Assembly (NCBI GenBank): GCA_946965045.2
Contig: OX337230.1
Coordinates: 1,116,001-1,180,000, forward strand
Origin: Epithemia pelagica
Lineage: Eukaryota; Bacillariophyta; Bacillariophyceae; Surirellales; Surirellaceae
Reading direction: 5' to 3'
Length of the DNA stretch: 64,000 nt
Shown in pieces: positions 1-9,123 of the stretch. Made by a program: the position numbers and the translations under genes. Position 1 is the first letter of the stretch. Every line of letters starts with the position of its first letter. Under the pieces are notes generated by a model. The model made no database searches and was not told the origin of the DNA. It worked only from the letters and a program-made list of their open reading frames with translations.

Positions 1-282
1 CTACTCCTACTAGAGACTAGTAGAGGTAGCTCTCTAGAGAAATAAGTGGTAGGAGTAGGAGTATGCTAATGCTAGAGAGGAGAAGGAGTTCTGAATGATA
101 GCAGTCCATAGTCCATACTATTTTCTCCTTATTGGCAGTCAATACTCAATACTCAATGCTCAAGTCTTCTGATTTCTGATACATTCTATTTCAACGCTCC
201 GCCTCCGCCGTGTATTACACGTCTACCTACTACCTACAATAGTGTTAGGAGTGTTGACGTTGACAGGTTGAGCATTGAGCAT
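1..282. other. Non-coding left flank of the hAT element
   Basis: No gene is seen here. The stretch holds several copies of a short TAGGAGTA/TACTCCTA motif that recurs in gene-free DNA across the window. It ends with the 8-bp target-site duplication TTGAGCAT (275-282) of the adjoining transposon. Confidence 0.6.
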
Positions 283-296
283 CAGGGTGTGGAAGT
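283..296 (+). repeat. Left terminal inverted repeat of the hAT element
   Basis: CAGGGTGTGGAAGT matches the reverse complement of 7013-7026 exactly over 14 bp. It is preceded directly by the target duplication TTGAGCAT. Confidence 0.9.
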
Positions 297-299
297 TAG

Positions 300-690
300 A
301 AAACTGGCTTAATAATTTAACTTTTAGACTTGAAGTCTATTAGAGAAACTAGTACAATTTGACTTCCTTCACCGTAATCTCAGTAACATTTACTGCAATT
401 TAACTTCAACTAATCAATTCATAAGAACCACCTTACTGATTAGACTTTTAACTAATAATCTCAACACCGACACTTGCAATTTGACTTTATGTTGGGGCTA
501 AGTTCTTATTTCTACTAAATTTGACTTAGACGAACTTACTCATTTATAAGTCTTACTAACAAAGTCACAACTTGACTTTGGAAGTCAAATCGGAGAACCT
601 GTGCTTGTAACTTAACTTCATTCTCTCTCAGCCCATACTGACTTGACTTCAAGTTATAACTTCCACGATCAAAGTCCAACTTTACCATGT
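300..690. repeat. Left subterminal motif array of the hAT element
   Basis: The stretch is dense in TTGACTT, AACTTGACTT, AACTTAACTT and their reverse complements, for example near 353, 485, 570 and 640. Subterminal clusters of short words are the usual transposase-binding sites of hAT elements. That role is inferred here. Confidence 0.65.
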
Positions 691-943
691 GTTTTGCGGC
701 ACTCCCCACACCAAGCCAGACTAGTAATCAACCCTTTATTAGTTGTCTTATGATGGAATATGCACTCGAAGGAGTACACTGCGATTGCTGCCTTCTTCTC
801 TCACTGAGGTGCGCTTAACAACAGTGTCTCTCATCGCAAACAAACACAACAGGCAACAAACAACAGGCAACGTCTCATACTTTCATATCTCCCAACTCCT
901 AAGTCCTAAGTTCTATATACTTTACCCATCAATCCAAATCTGA

Positions 944-2728
944 ATGTCTGGCATTGATGATTACTCAATCACTCTCCACTCATCATGCCACCAAATCTTC
1001 ACCATCACCCATGTCCCTGTCTCTTTCATGACAATGATGGTCGAATTCTCATCTTCTTGTCAACACACCGCCAATGAGGAACCCAACAACACCTTACGGT
1101 CCATAAAAGACCATATTCTACTTTGGTTGAATCGGAACAATGGGAATCTAATTTACCAACAAGTTGACGTTGTCACAAAATCAAGTCATCCCTGTTCGTC
1201 ACCCATGCACATGACATTCGAGCAAATCCTATGGACTCTTTCCAAAATGGTGTATCACGGTTTATTCTCAAAACAAGACGACAAGACCGACTATACCTTC
1301 AACATAAAACCTCCTTCGGACAATCTACCATTCATATCTCTCACCGGACAATGCCGTCCCCAAATCACCCTCAATTCTACTTGCAGAGGATTCTCTTCCT
1401 TCCAACAGTTTCTTCAAAGCCATCTTTCCCCCGTGCCCACTGAACTTACCAAAGACAATGTCCGTTGGAATCTTTTAACATGGATGAATCGATTCAATTC
1501 CAAAATCTCAGTCAGGAATTGTCATACATACCATTCTGAGCAGCCCATTTCAATCACTCCGAGCCTTGATGTCATAGTGAAAGAAAGTATGGCTTTAATG
1601 GTATCCCCAATGGATGCTGACTCCAATGTATATGCACAATGCGACGAAGGACCAACATTTCCAAGCGAAGAATCACCAGTGGTACTACCAACAACTCCAA
1701 TTATTGCTGGTCCTCCCCAGACTCCACCCTCGATGTCGTACTGGAGAGCCAGACAAAATTCACCGACAGCATATATACTGACCCGACAAAGAAAGACAGT
1801 TCTTTGCCACGCTCTTTTAGAAGCATCAGTTTCCAAAGGACCTATCGATTATGATGACGGTACACGGCACATGCCCGGCCAACCTGCCTTGACCAAACCT
1901 CCCATTCAAATCAAGCAAAGGCATTCTACTTGGCTTAATCAATCAACAATCAACAACAGATTGGTGTTGTTAGACAATTTATTGAAGCTACGTGAGACTT
2001 TCAAAAGGTCTGGCTTAGATACTCCAAGAGACACATGGGAAGACTGGATCAATGACAACCTTGACGATGATGACGACGACGATGCTGACCGGGCATTCAT
2101 GTGTCTCATTATCATCCTCATGAGTTCCAACACTTCGGACAAAAGTTTATCCCAAGTGGTTCCACGCCTTTTCCAGGCTGGAATAACAAGTGCAACTGGT
2201 ACAATCGAAGTGGCCAACTATTTCGGGATGGATGTATTCTGCAGCTTGCTTTCTGAATGTGGAAAGTTCAGACAAAATGCGGAAAGAATCGTCAATTGTG
2301 CCGATTATTTTATACAACGCCATAATGGCACAATCCCTAGCAACATTTCCCTTCAGGAACTCCTAACACTTCCCGGCATTGGGTACAAAACAGCTATCAT
2401 TATCCTGCACACCGCCTTCAACAGAAACGAAGGCATTCCATCCGACGTACACGTCATCCGGGCAACAAAGACCCTCAATTGGACTCCGACCAATGTCATG
2501 GATGGTTTGGAATGCTCAGTTGGATTGCAGTCATGGTTGCCCAATGATCGATGGCAGGAGATCAATCCTCTATTTGGTGCCTTGGGACAGCTGCTGAACA
2601 AAACAGAGACGAGGAAAGAATGTCATAGGATTATGGAGCAGTTTATCAAATCACATACGGAGATTGAGAAAAAACATCGTACCCCACTTCGTTTCTTCTT
2701 TCAGCAACTAATTGCAGCTTATGAATAA
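944..2728 (+). CDS. HhH-GPD (endonuclease III-like) DNA glycosylase carried by the hAT element
   Basis: The protein has 594 aa and starts at an ATG. The C-terminal third, about residues 345-590, reads as an endonuclease III/MutY-type glycosylase fold. Its helix-hairpin-helix LPGIGYKTA is at residues 476-484, with Lys482 where E. coli Nth has catalytic Lys120. The S-D-V-H-V-I-R motif places Asp501 where Nth has Asp138, and the spacing is nearly the same. Such enzymes excise damaged or modified bases, and bifunctional members also cut the strand. The four-Cys iron-sulfur cluster seen at the end of Nth is absent, because only one Cys lies in the last 40 residues. Residues 1-340 match nothing I recognise, apart from an acidic DDDDDDD run near 370 just upstream of the core. 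The gene lies inside the transposon and runs convergently towards its transposase, so a role in transposition or in removing silencing marks is possible but unproven. Confidence 0.8.
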   Translation: MSGIDDYSITLHSSCHQIFTITHVPVSFMTMMVEFSSSCQHTANEEPNNTLRSIKDHILLWLNRNNGNLIYQQVDVVTKSSHPCSSPMHMTFEQILWTLSKMVYHGLFSKQDDKTDYTFNIKPPSDNLPFISLTGQCRPQITLNSTCRGFSSFQQFLQSHLSPVPTELTKDNVRWNLLTWMNRFNSKISVRNCHTYHSEQPISITPSLDVIVKESMALMVSPMDADSNVYAQCDEGPTFPSEESPVVLPTTPIIAGPPQTPPSMSYWRARQNSPTAYILTRQRKTVLCHALLEASVSKGPIDYDDGTRHMPGQPALTKPPIQIKQRHSTWLNQSTINNRLVLLDNLLKLRETFKRSGLDTPRDTWEDWINDNLDDDDDDDADRAFMCLIIILMSSNTSDKSLSQVVPRLFQAGITSATGTIEVANYFGMDVFCSLLSECGKFRQNAERIVNCADYFIQRHNGTIPSNISLQELLTLPGIGYKTAIIILHTAFNRNEGIPSDVHVIRATKTLNWTPTNVMDGLECSVGLQSWLPNDRWQEINPLFGALGQLLNKTETRKECHRIMEQFIKSHTEIEKKHRTPLRFFFQQLIAAYE

Positions 2729-2766
2729 TTCTTTTACATATACTTGTCAATTGGTACTAATGCTAT

Positions 2767-5700
2767 TCACTTTTTGGTCCTTGGACTCGTCCTTCTGGTA
2801 GGTGTCTCTTGTGGTGCCGCCTTACGCTTGCCTTGCTTGGAAGGAGTTCGCACGACCGTTCTTGCTACTGACTCTGACAACGAATGTTGTCGGGACCGTT
2901 TGCTACTGCTACTCTTTTGTGACTTTGATCCCGACACCGATGCAACAGGAGGATTCTTCATTGTAGTGCTACTTCGATCCACTACTTCGATTTCCTCAGT
3001 TTTTTTCTTTGCCAAACTTTCGTTCACAATTTCTTGCTTTCTCTCTTCAATTGCTTCAATCATGTCCTCATAGGAATCCTCTCCCTCTGCATCCTTGGAC
3101 AATTCGCCATTTCGTGTAGTAACAGTCCTACTCATTGCTTCCATTTGATCCTGATCTTTTGGGTCGACCAAATCCAATAACTCTACTTCATCCCAAGTCC
3201 CTTGAGACACAACGCCCTTCTCTCCAACTTTTCTAAACTTGTAGTCACTCTCGGCAACAATCCCAGACTCACCAACAGTGCCTTGCAATTCGTATACCAC
3301 ATGCTTCTCTGCCGCTGCTAAGACGGTTTCCAGTCTCCGCGATTCCGATTGTGATGGTGACACTTGAACTTGACTGATCACCTGGCTCCCTGCCGTGCCT
3401 GACTGTGACTGTCCTTGTGTTATTGTCGTCGTTGTCGTTTCAGCTTGTCTCTCAGAACTATCGTCAATGACCACTGGGGACGAGGAAGAGTTACCAACTG
3501 ATTTTGCTGTTGCTGTCTTGTCCAACTTCTGCTCACTGTCCCCTTTTGGGAACGACGCGAGACTTTTCTCGTTCTCAAGTATCTCCGAACGCACTTTCCG
3601 TGTGATACTTTCCATCGTACGCATCTCAAAGTTCTTATCTAGTTGCCGACGCATTAATGGATTGCGGTCCATAAACGTGGAACGAGAAAAGACTCTTTCT
3701 TGAAATGCGTTGGTGGCAGGTTTTGAGATCCATACCAGTGCACTTGGGAACAACTTGGGAAAGAGGCTTCTGTTAGTCGACCACCATTTCAGGACATCGA
3801 AGTATTTGCCAACTGCATGAAAGTGGTTCTCTCTACATGCACATTGGAATTGAGCCTTGTCTTGATCGCTCCAAGATTTGGAGAATTTTTGGAATGCCTC
3901 TGTAGGATATTCGTTAATCAAATCTTCCCAGGAATTATGCACAACAGTATCACAGAACTCCAGGTATCGTCCAAACTGTTCATCGCATTTTTTGAAATGC
4001 ATTGCTCGTTGCTGTGTTGCCTGTTGACCTGCCACTACCGTCCCATCCGTCCCTCCTGTTCCTGCTAGGAGCGCAGCGTCTTCTTGTTCCCTTGTTTGCC
4101 GATGCGTCTTGAATATGTTAAAACAATCCATAACATCTGTTACTGCGTCAGGGACCTCGGGTTCTGTATCTGCCTCTATTGGAAGATCGTCGGTGACCAC
4201 CGTGTCGTCTTGTTGTTGGGTGGCATCTGTTTGGTTTGACGTTGCTGTTGTTGGTGGGGGCTTCGGTTCTGCGAATTTGTTGGCTACGTCTGTTACAAAT
4301 TGTTTCCTCACGCGCTTAATAGACTCCTCGTCATATACTTTGATCGACTTTAGGATATTTGGACCGTAGGATGCCAAGAAAGGATGCCCACACATGGCAT
4401 GTTCTGCATGCTTGTCGTTCCCTTCTTCCATGTAGTTTTCATATTCTGCTAGGACACGATCAATCAATAATCGGCTTGTGTCTGTCAGCTCCTGGTATTT
4501 CAAAATACCCCTGTACGGTTTGCTTTTTTTGAGTTTCTCAATGGTTAATTTGGCATCCCATGGACGAACAGAATTGCCAGTCAACTTCAAAACAGGGACG
4601 CCCATAGTTTTCATAGTGTCCAAGAAGTGTTTGCTGCTGAAAATTTCGAGGAGGGATCCAGCAGAGGCTGATGGATCGTCCACTTGCAACGTCATTGATA
4701 CAGCTTTGAGAGGTGAAAGAATACCCTCAATTTCAGACAGAGCTTGCCATTCTTCTTCTGTAGGGTATCGATCAATAAACTGTTGATCCTTGTTGTCAAA
4801 TGTATCGTTTACATATGCATCCATGACGAATTTGTTTCGTATGAGGCCATGGAACATTATCATGCAGCCTCCAACCCGGGTCATGTTCGGCATTGGGATG
4901 GCAATCAGCACCCTCCCATTTTTTTGGGCCCATGCACGAAGATTATCCCAGCGTTTTGCCCTCGAACTCATTAGCCACGCAGCAAACTTGAAGAACTTCT
5001 GGTATATCGTCATAAACTTGGGGTTGCTGTCTACTACCTCGCCTTTTTTCTTCCTCACGGCCAAACCGGTTGCGTGCTTCAAAATTAACTCCGCACGGTG
5101 CATGTCGCACTTTCCGCCGGTGTTATTTCCCAGGATGTACTTTCCAGCAAGTACGGCCGAATTGGTGTTGTCGTTGACGGACGACGACAGATCCGCTTGA
5201 GTGAATCCAACTGCATTGAGAATGTTTTTTGTGTGCTCAGCCACTTGAGCAGCAGAATGCCCCTTGGTCGAACATAAACCAACAGGAAGACGGTATATCT
5301 CACAGTTCCTGGGGTCAGTGAAGATTAGACTTACTCCCAATACGTCCTTGTCGTTCCCTTGCCACATATCATGTGTCACGGTGCAAAAAGCAATTGCTTT
5401 GTTGCACAGATTGTGGTAGGCCTGTCGGACCTTATCTCCAAGATCAGTGACGATCTTGATGAATTCATTGTAGGACTGTAGTCGCATCTTGGTGATAGCT
5501 TTATTGCTAAGGACACAGTCCTTTTCTTTTAATTTCGGTGCATTGGCGATTGCACACTTCAGAAGATTCCTGAAAGATTCTCGCTCTACCGTAGAAGCAG
5601 GAAACCCACAATCATTTACGAACTGGTAGATTGATTGTTGAAACAATACCTTTGCATCTGTCTTGCTCACCATAGAACCGGTGAACGATGACATCGTTTG

Positions 5701-6450
5701 CTGGGTAGGGTCGGTGGCAACGGAAGCTGAGTCTTCGAGTGCTTCCTTGTGATATCTTGACATGTGTTGTCCGATGTTCGAGGAGGAATTTCGGCCAAGA
5801 CCAAGAAGACACTTTTCGAGCTCTTTCTGTGGGTTCTGGAAGCAGTATGGGCAAACAACCAGTTTCTTCACAATGCTTGGGTAATGTTCGTTGTCATCCT
5901 GATCTTTTTTGGAAGCTGAGTCGAGCGTTTGGAAACAACTGAATAGACCAGGCATCCGGTCAAGATCAATTGTTTTATCTGCCTTAACCGTCTTCCTGGT
6001 TTCAGTCATCTTCTTGAAGTTCAAATATCTAACTTTCCCAAAATAGCTGCCCTGGAAATTGCGAAAGAATCTTTTGGGTGGGTGGGTGAAAGAAACAAAA
6101 GACTTCTCCTCCTTTATTTCTTTGATGCGAGCTTGTGTGAGGACCGTTTCCTCTGCATTGTCCCCTGGATTGTCGGCTTGAGATTCAACAGCACCACCTT
6201 GTGCTTCTGTTCCATTAGTGGATCCTGTTGTCCCTGCAGGTAAGTTATTTTGGTTATCATTGGTTGCTGTTGGACTCGGGTCTTGGTGGTTGTTTGCTTG
6301 AGCATCTTGGGAGGATGGGGGATTTTCATTCGATGGAGTGGTTTGTTGGTTGTTCCTTGGGGGGCCCATGGCGTGGGTAAGCGTTGAAAGACTGGAGAGT
6401 GAAGGTGAATTAGGATCAACTTCGATATCCAGCACAGGAAATAAAGACAT
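2767..6450 (-). CDS. hAT-family transposase with N-terminal zinc finger
   Basis: This 1227-aa single-exon protein follows the hAT layout. A disordered Gln/Asn/Pro-rich N-terminus spans residues 1-100. A C2H2 BED-like finger has Cys200-x2-Cys203 and His229-x4-His234. The RNase H-like core begins with T-x-H-D-M-W (Asp361, first acidic residue) and N-D-N-T-N-S (Asp427, second). A C-D-M-H-R-A-E-L box follows near residue 450. The C-terminal hAT dimerisation block lies at about 885-925, from L-K-W-W to E-R-V-F-S, with the expected third acidic residue. Acidic and Ser/Thr-rich linkers and a basic tail follow. It would bind the element ends and move both genes. The finger, acidic residues and dimer block are all present, so it may be active. 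Confidence 0.88.
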   Translation of the reverse strand: MSLFPVLDIEVDPNSPSLSSLSTLTHAMGPPRNNQQTTPSNENPPSSQDAQANNHQDPSPTATNDNQNNLPAGTTGSTNGTEAQGGAVESQADNPGDNAEETVLTQARIKEIKEEKSFVSFTHPPKRFFRNFQGSYFGKVRYLNFKKMTETRKTVKADKTIDLDRMPGLFSCFQTLDSASKKDQDDNEHYPSIVKKLVVCPYCFQNPQKELEKCLLGLGRNSSSNIGQHMSRYHKEALEDSASVATDPTQQTMSSFTGSMVSKTDAKVLFQQSIYQFVNDCGFPASTVERESFRNLLKCAIANAPKLKEKDCVLSNKAITKMRLQSYNEFIKIVTDLGDKVRQAYHNLCNKAIAFCTVTHDMWQGNDKDVLGVSLIFTDPRNCEIYRLPVGLCSTKGHSAAQVAEHTKNILNAVGFTQADLSSSVNDNTNSAVLAGKYILGNNTGGKCDMHRAELILKHATGLAVRKKKGEVVDSNPKFMTIYQKFFKFAAWLMSSRAKRWDNLRAWAQKNGRVLIAIPMPNMTRVGGCMIMFHGLIRNKFVMDAYVNDTFDNKDQQFIDRYPTEEEWQALSEIEGILSPLKAVSMTLQVDDPSASAGSLLEIFSSKHFLDTMKTMGVPVLKLTGNSVRPWDAKLTIEKLKKSKPYRGILKYQELTDTSRLLIDRVLAEYENYMEEGNDKHAEHAMCGHPFLASYGPNILKSIKVYDEESIKRVRKQFVTDVANKFAEPKPPPTTATSNQTDATQQQDDTVVTDDLPIEADTEPEVPDAVTDVMDCFNIFKTHRQTREQEDAALLAGTGGTDGTVVAGQQATQQRAMHFKKCDEQFGRYLEFCDTVVHNSWEDLINEYPTEAFQKFSKSWSDQDKAQFQCACRENHFHAVGKYFDVLKWWSTNRSLFPKLFPSALVWISKPATNAFQERVFSRSTFMDRNPLMRRQLDKNFEMRTMESITRKVRSEILENEKSLASFPKGDSEQKLDKTATAKSVGNSSSSPVVIDDSSERQAETTTTTITQGQSQSGTAGSQVISQVQVSPSQSESRRLETVLAAAEKHVVYELQGTVGESGIVAESDYKFRKVGEKGVVSQGTWDEVELLDLVDPKDQDQMEAMSRTVTTRNGELSKDAEGEDSYEDMIEAIEERKQEIVNESLAKKKTEEIEVVDRSSTTMKNPPVASVSGSKSQKSSSSKRSRQHSLSESVARTVVRTPSKQGKRKAAPQETPTRRTSPRTKK

Positions 6451-6619
6451 GTGCTATCACCAGGAAAGGGTTGTTCAATTGATGGCAAACTGCAGTCTCT
6501 AATTCATGTGCTTCATCCAGAAAGAGGTGCGTCGTTGTTGGTTGGGTTTGTGTGTAGTAAGTAGTAAGAATGGTAAGTGGTATATGTCAGTCGTATTGTA
6601 CGAGAGAAAACTGAGTATA

Positions 6620-7010
6620 GAATCAAGGAGTTGGGAGTTGGGAGATTGCAAGTTGCAAGTTACTAGTTACTATGTAGAGAGGTTACAACTTGACTTTATG
6701 ATATTAGTCGTTGTGCTGTGACTATCGATTAAACTTATGACTTCAAGTCACTACTAGAACGGAATGAACTTGACTTAACTTCAAGGGGAAAGTTACAACT
6801 TTCAGAATTGTAGTAGTGGGAAATAATGAGAGTTTGTCTCGGGCTAGTAATTGTGTAAGTTGGATCAATCCTAGTCAAGTTGGAAGAAGAAAAGCATCAA
6901 TTAGACTTTGACAAATAAGTTGGTAAGGAAAAAACCTATGATATGACTTAACTTGGGAAATTCGAGGAAAAAAGTTGGAAAAAGTTGAAATTTTGGAAGT
7001 CTTGGCCTTA
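6620..7010. repeat. Right subterminal motif array of the hAT element
   Basis: This is the mirror of the left array, with repeated AACTTGACTT, ACTTCAAGTCA, GACTTAACTT and AAGTTG words in both orientations (for example near 6693, 6739, 6770 and 6945). It includes the promoter side of the transposase gene. Likely transposase-binding sites, by analogy with other hAT elements. Confidence 0.6.
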
Positions 7011-7012
7011 TG

Positions 7013-7026
7013 ACTTCCACACCCTG
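7013..7026 (-). repeat. Right terminal inverted repeat of the hAT element
   Basis: ACTTCCACACCCTG is the exact reverse complement of 283-296. It is followed at once by TTGAGCAT (7027-7034), the second copy of the target duplication. Confidence 0.9.
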
Positions 7027-7626
7027 TTGAGCATATCCCGACGAGAAAGAAGAATCTTATGAGCCCAAAAAGATTCAAATTCTAGAGTCTAGCGAATCGT
7101 TACCAAAACAAGCGACCCAGCGTTACCCGTGCTACTCCACGACAGAAAAAGAGCTTCTCTTCTAGAGGAGTTGGAGTAGGAGTACTTGCAGATTCCAGTA
7201 ACGATGTCACTCATTTTAGCCATCGAAGTCGTAGGAGTTAGGAGTAGCTCTTTGAGCTTTGAGAGATGGTGATCGAAAAGGAAGACCATATAGGGAGAAT
7301 GATTTCGGTACCTACTCCTAGTCTCCCTCGCTCGACGTAGGAGTGGATAGCATCCAGTTGGGGTAGAGACGCTAGCTAGCTAGGAGTAGTTAAGGTAGCA
7401 GTAGATACAAAGCTATCATTGACAAGTGACCAGCGACCACAGGAACCAGGAACCGCATCTGAAAAAGAGATGACAGCAACTTCCGGTAACTACACGTGAG
7501 TCGCATATTCTCTCCGAATACCCAACGGACGAAACCAAAACAAAGGATCGATATTAGTAGAAAGTACGTATTATGATACCATAGAATATGATTTACCATT
7601 CTCTACTAGTATGGAGCAAACGGGAA

Positions 7627-7702
7627 TGTCGAAAGGTATGTCGTTCGATGTCGAAAGGTATGTCGTTTGATGTTGTTTGATGTCGTTTGATGTCGTTTCG
7701 GG
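7627..7702 (+). repeat. Tandem array of TGTCGTTTGATG-like units
   Basis: Short imperfect units built on ATGTCGAAAGGT, ATGTCGTTCG and TGTCGTTTGATG run head to tail. No coding meaning is seen. Confidence 0.7.
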
Positions 7703-7846
7703 CTCGCGCGCAAACATGGTTTGCCTCAAAATCCAGCGGTACTCCTTCAGTTGATGGGCCTACCGTCAATCAGTGACTCGTAACCTTGTGATTTTTCTTG
7801 AAGAATTCCAGCTGCTGGAGAGTACATATTCTATTGGCGATAAAAA

Positions 7847-7927
7847 CATCCGACATCCTCCGACATCATCCGACATCCTCCGACATCATCCGACATCATC
7901 CGACATCTACCAAATCCTCCGACATCC
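7847..7927 (+). repeat. 10-bp minisatellite (GACATCMTCC)
   Basis: Alternating GACATCCTCC and GACATCATCC units repeat at least five times perfectly, then decay. Short ORFs crossing it are artefacts of the repeat. Confidence 0.8.
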
Positions 7928-7991
7928 GTGACTCTCGATGTTTTCCTCATATTAAAATAATCTGTACCTACTATGACCATATCACAGGTAT

Positions 7992-8056
7992 GGAACATCG
8001 CGAAATTGCCTTTTGCGCCTGATGTTAGCAACGTCGGCCACGGACACTCCTAGCAA
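7992..8056 (+). repeat. Left 65-bp terminal inverted repeat, Harbinger-type element
   Basis: It begins GGAACATCGCGAAATTGCC and is the exact reverse complement of 11513-11577. Confidence 0.92.
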
Positions 8057-8156
8057 TGGCTCGTAGCAGGTAGAGCTGTAGCTTGCAACCTGTTAACCTA
8101 CGGATACAAACAATTGGCATACAAATAGACAACTAACATTCCTTAGGCGCTATAAA

Positions 8157-9123
8157 TTAATCTTTGTAGTCAACCTGAAAGAGTTGTTCACCGTTGTTTA
8201 TTGTGAGCTGGCAAATTACAGTAACAGCTCTGAAAACATCTCCGTGCTGATCGAGGTCGTGTCGAAAGGTTTGGGCGAGGCAGCCCCAAAGCTTAAACCT
8301 CTTGTTAATTGTCTCCTGGCGACTACGAACACGTTGTTGCATTCTTTTTGTTTGGGGTGGATTGGCGAAGCCCTTTGGGCATTTGACTTTTTTCGGATGC
8401 TCTCCGAGATACCCATCATCTGCTTCCACGCGTTCGTTTGGTTCTAGGTGCGAGAGTAGGGAGTTGCGGAAGATCATAAGATCATTCCACAACCCACACT
8501 CATACGGACCATTGATCCACACAATGTCTCCAGTGAGGATGCAAAGGCCTACCTCGTACCGGAGACCACTCTTTTTGAACTTGAACAAAAAGAACTTCCG
8601 GCCGTGCTCCGGTATGCGAAAGTCCGTACCATCCACTGACATGAGGCAGTCATTGCCAACATCTCTCTTAAACCTATTTTCAAATATTATCTGTAGCAAT
8701 GGGGTTAGATAAGAAAAGACCGACATCCCTTTCACAACAAGTAGCACCACTTACCACTAGGGGTTCTAGGTTAGCAATTGCCGGAATGAACAACCACGTC
8801 CACTTGCGGAAGGTTTCCGGGTCAACCCCACCTACAAGGGCACACAATGACTTTGCATTTGAGTAGACCTTCAGAAATAGAAGGGTCCACAACAAATGAG
8901 TGATTGTGCCCCCTTCAGGTATGGTGTCGGTCGTTCCCAGCAAGGACCACAAAGACAAAAACACTGCCACCGAACACCCAAAAAAGCTCCGAAACTCCAG
9001 ATCCTCGGTCTGGGTGGAACGCTCTCTAAGGCCATCGCGTCCCCAGATCCCACGCGCAATCCTCAGCACATCATCGGCGTGAGGTGCTTCGGACCGTTGT
9101 CGCTTTCGATCTGGCAAATCCAT
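8157..9123 (-). CDS. DDE superfamily (Harbinger/DDE_Tnp_4-type) transposase, two exons
   Basis: Exon 1 is 9123-8755 and exon 2 is 8690-8157. They join in phase 0 across a 64-bp GTAAGT...CTACAG intron, giving 300 aa. The join restores a continuous block L-E-P-L-V-I-I-F-E-N-R-F-K, followed by the first catalytic Asp region S-V-D-G-T-D-F-R-I. The second acidic region is E-A-D-D-G-Y-L-G, and a Glu in R-Q-E-T-I-N-K-R-F follows 40 residues later. This D-D-E order and the N-K-R-F-K box are typical of Harbinger transposases. The N-terminal 120 residues hold a helical segment. The C-terminus is complete. Confidence 0.87.

Larger units (their letters stand above)
283..7026. mobile_element. Complete-looking two-gene hAT transposon
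   Basis: The element starts CAGGGTGTGGAAGT and ends with the reverse complement ACTTCCACACCCTG. It is flanked on both sides by the identical 8-mer TTGAGCAT (275-282 and 7027-7034). A CAGGG-type terminus with an 8-bp target duplication is the hallmark of the hAT superfamily. It contains a hAT transposase on the minus strand (2767-6450) and a DNA glycosylase on the plus strand (944-2728). The two genes converge with 38 bp between their stop codons. Both terminal regions are rich in AACTTGACTT-like words in both orientations. Both ORFs are intact and the target duplication is perfect, which suggests recent insertion. That the glycosylase is genuine cargo is inferred from its position inside the inverted repeats. 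Confidence 0.9.
7035..7991. other. Non-coding DNA between two transposons
   Basis: No supported gene. It contains many TAGGAGT-type words (7160-7390) and two short tandem repeats, listed separately. It ends at the TAT target duplication (7989-7991) of the Harbinger-type element. Confidence 0.5.
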
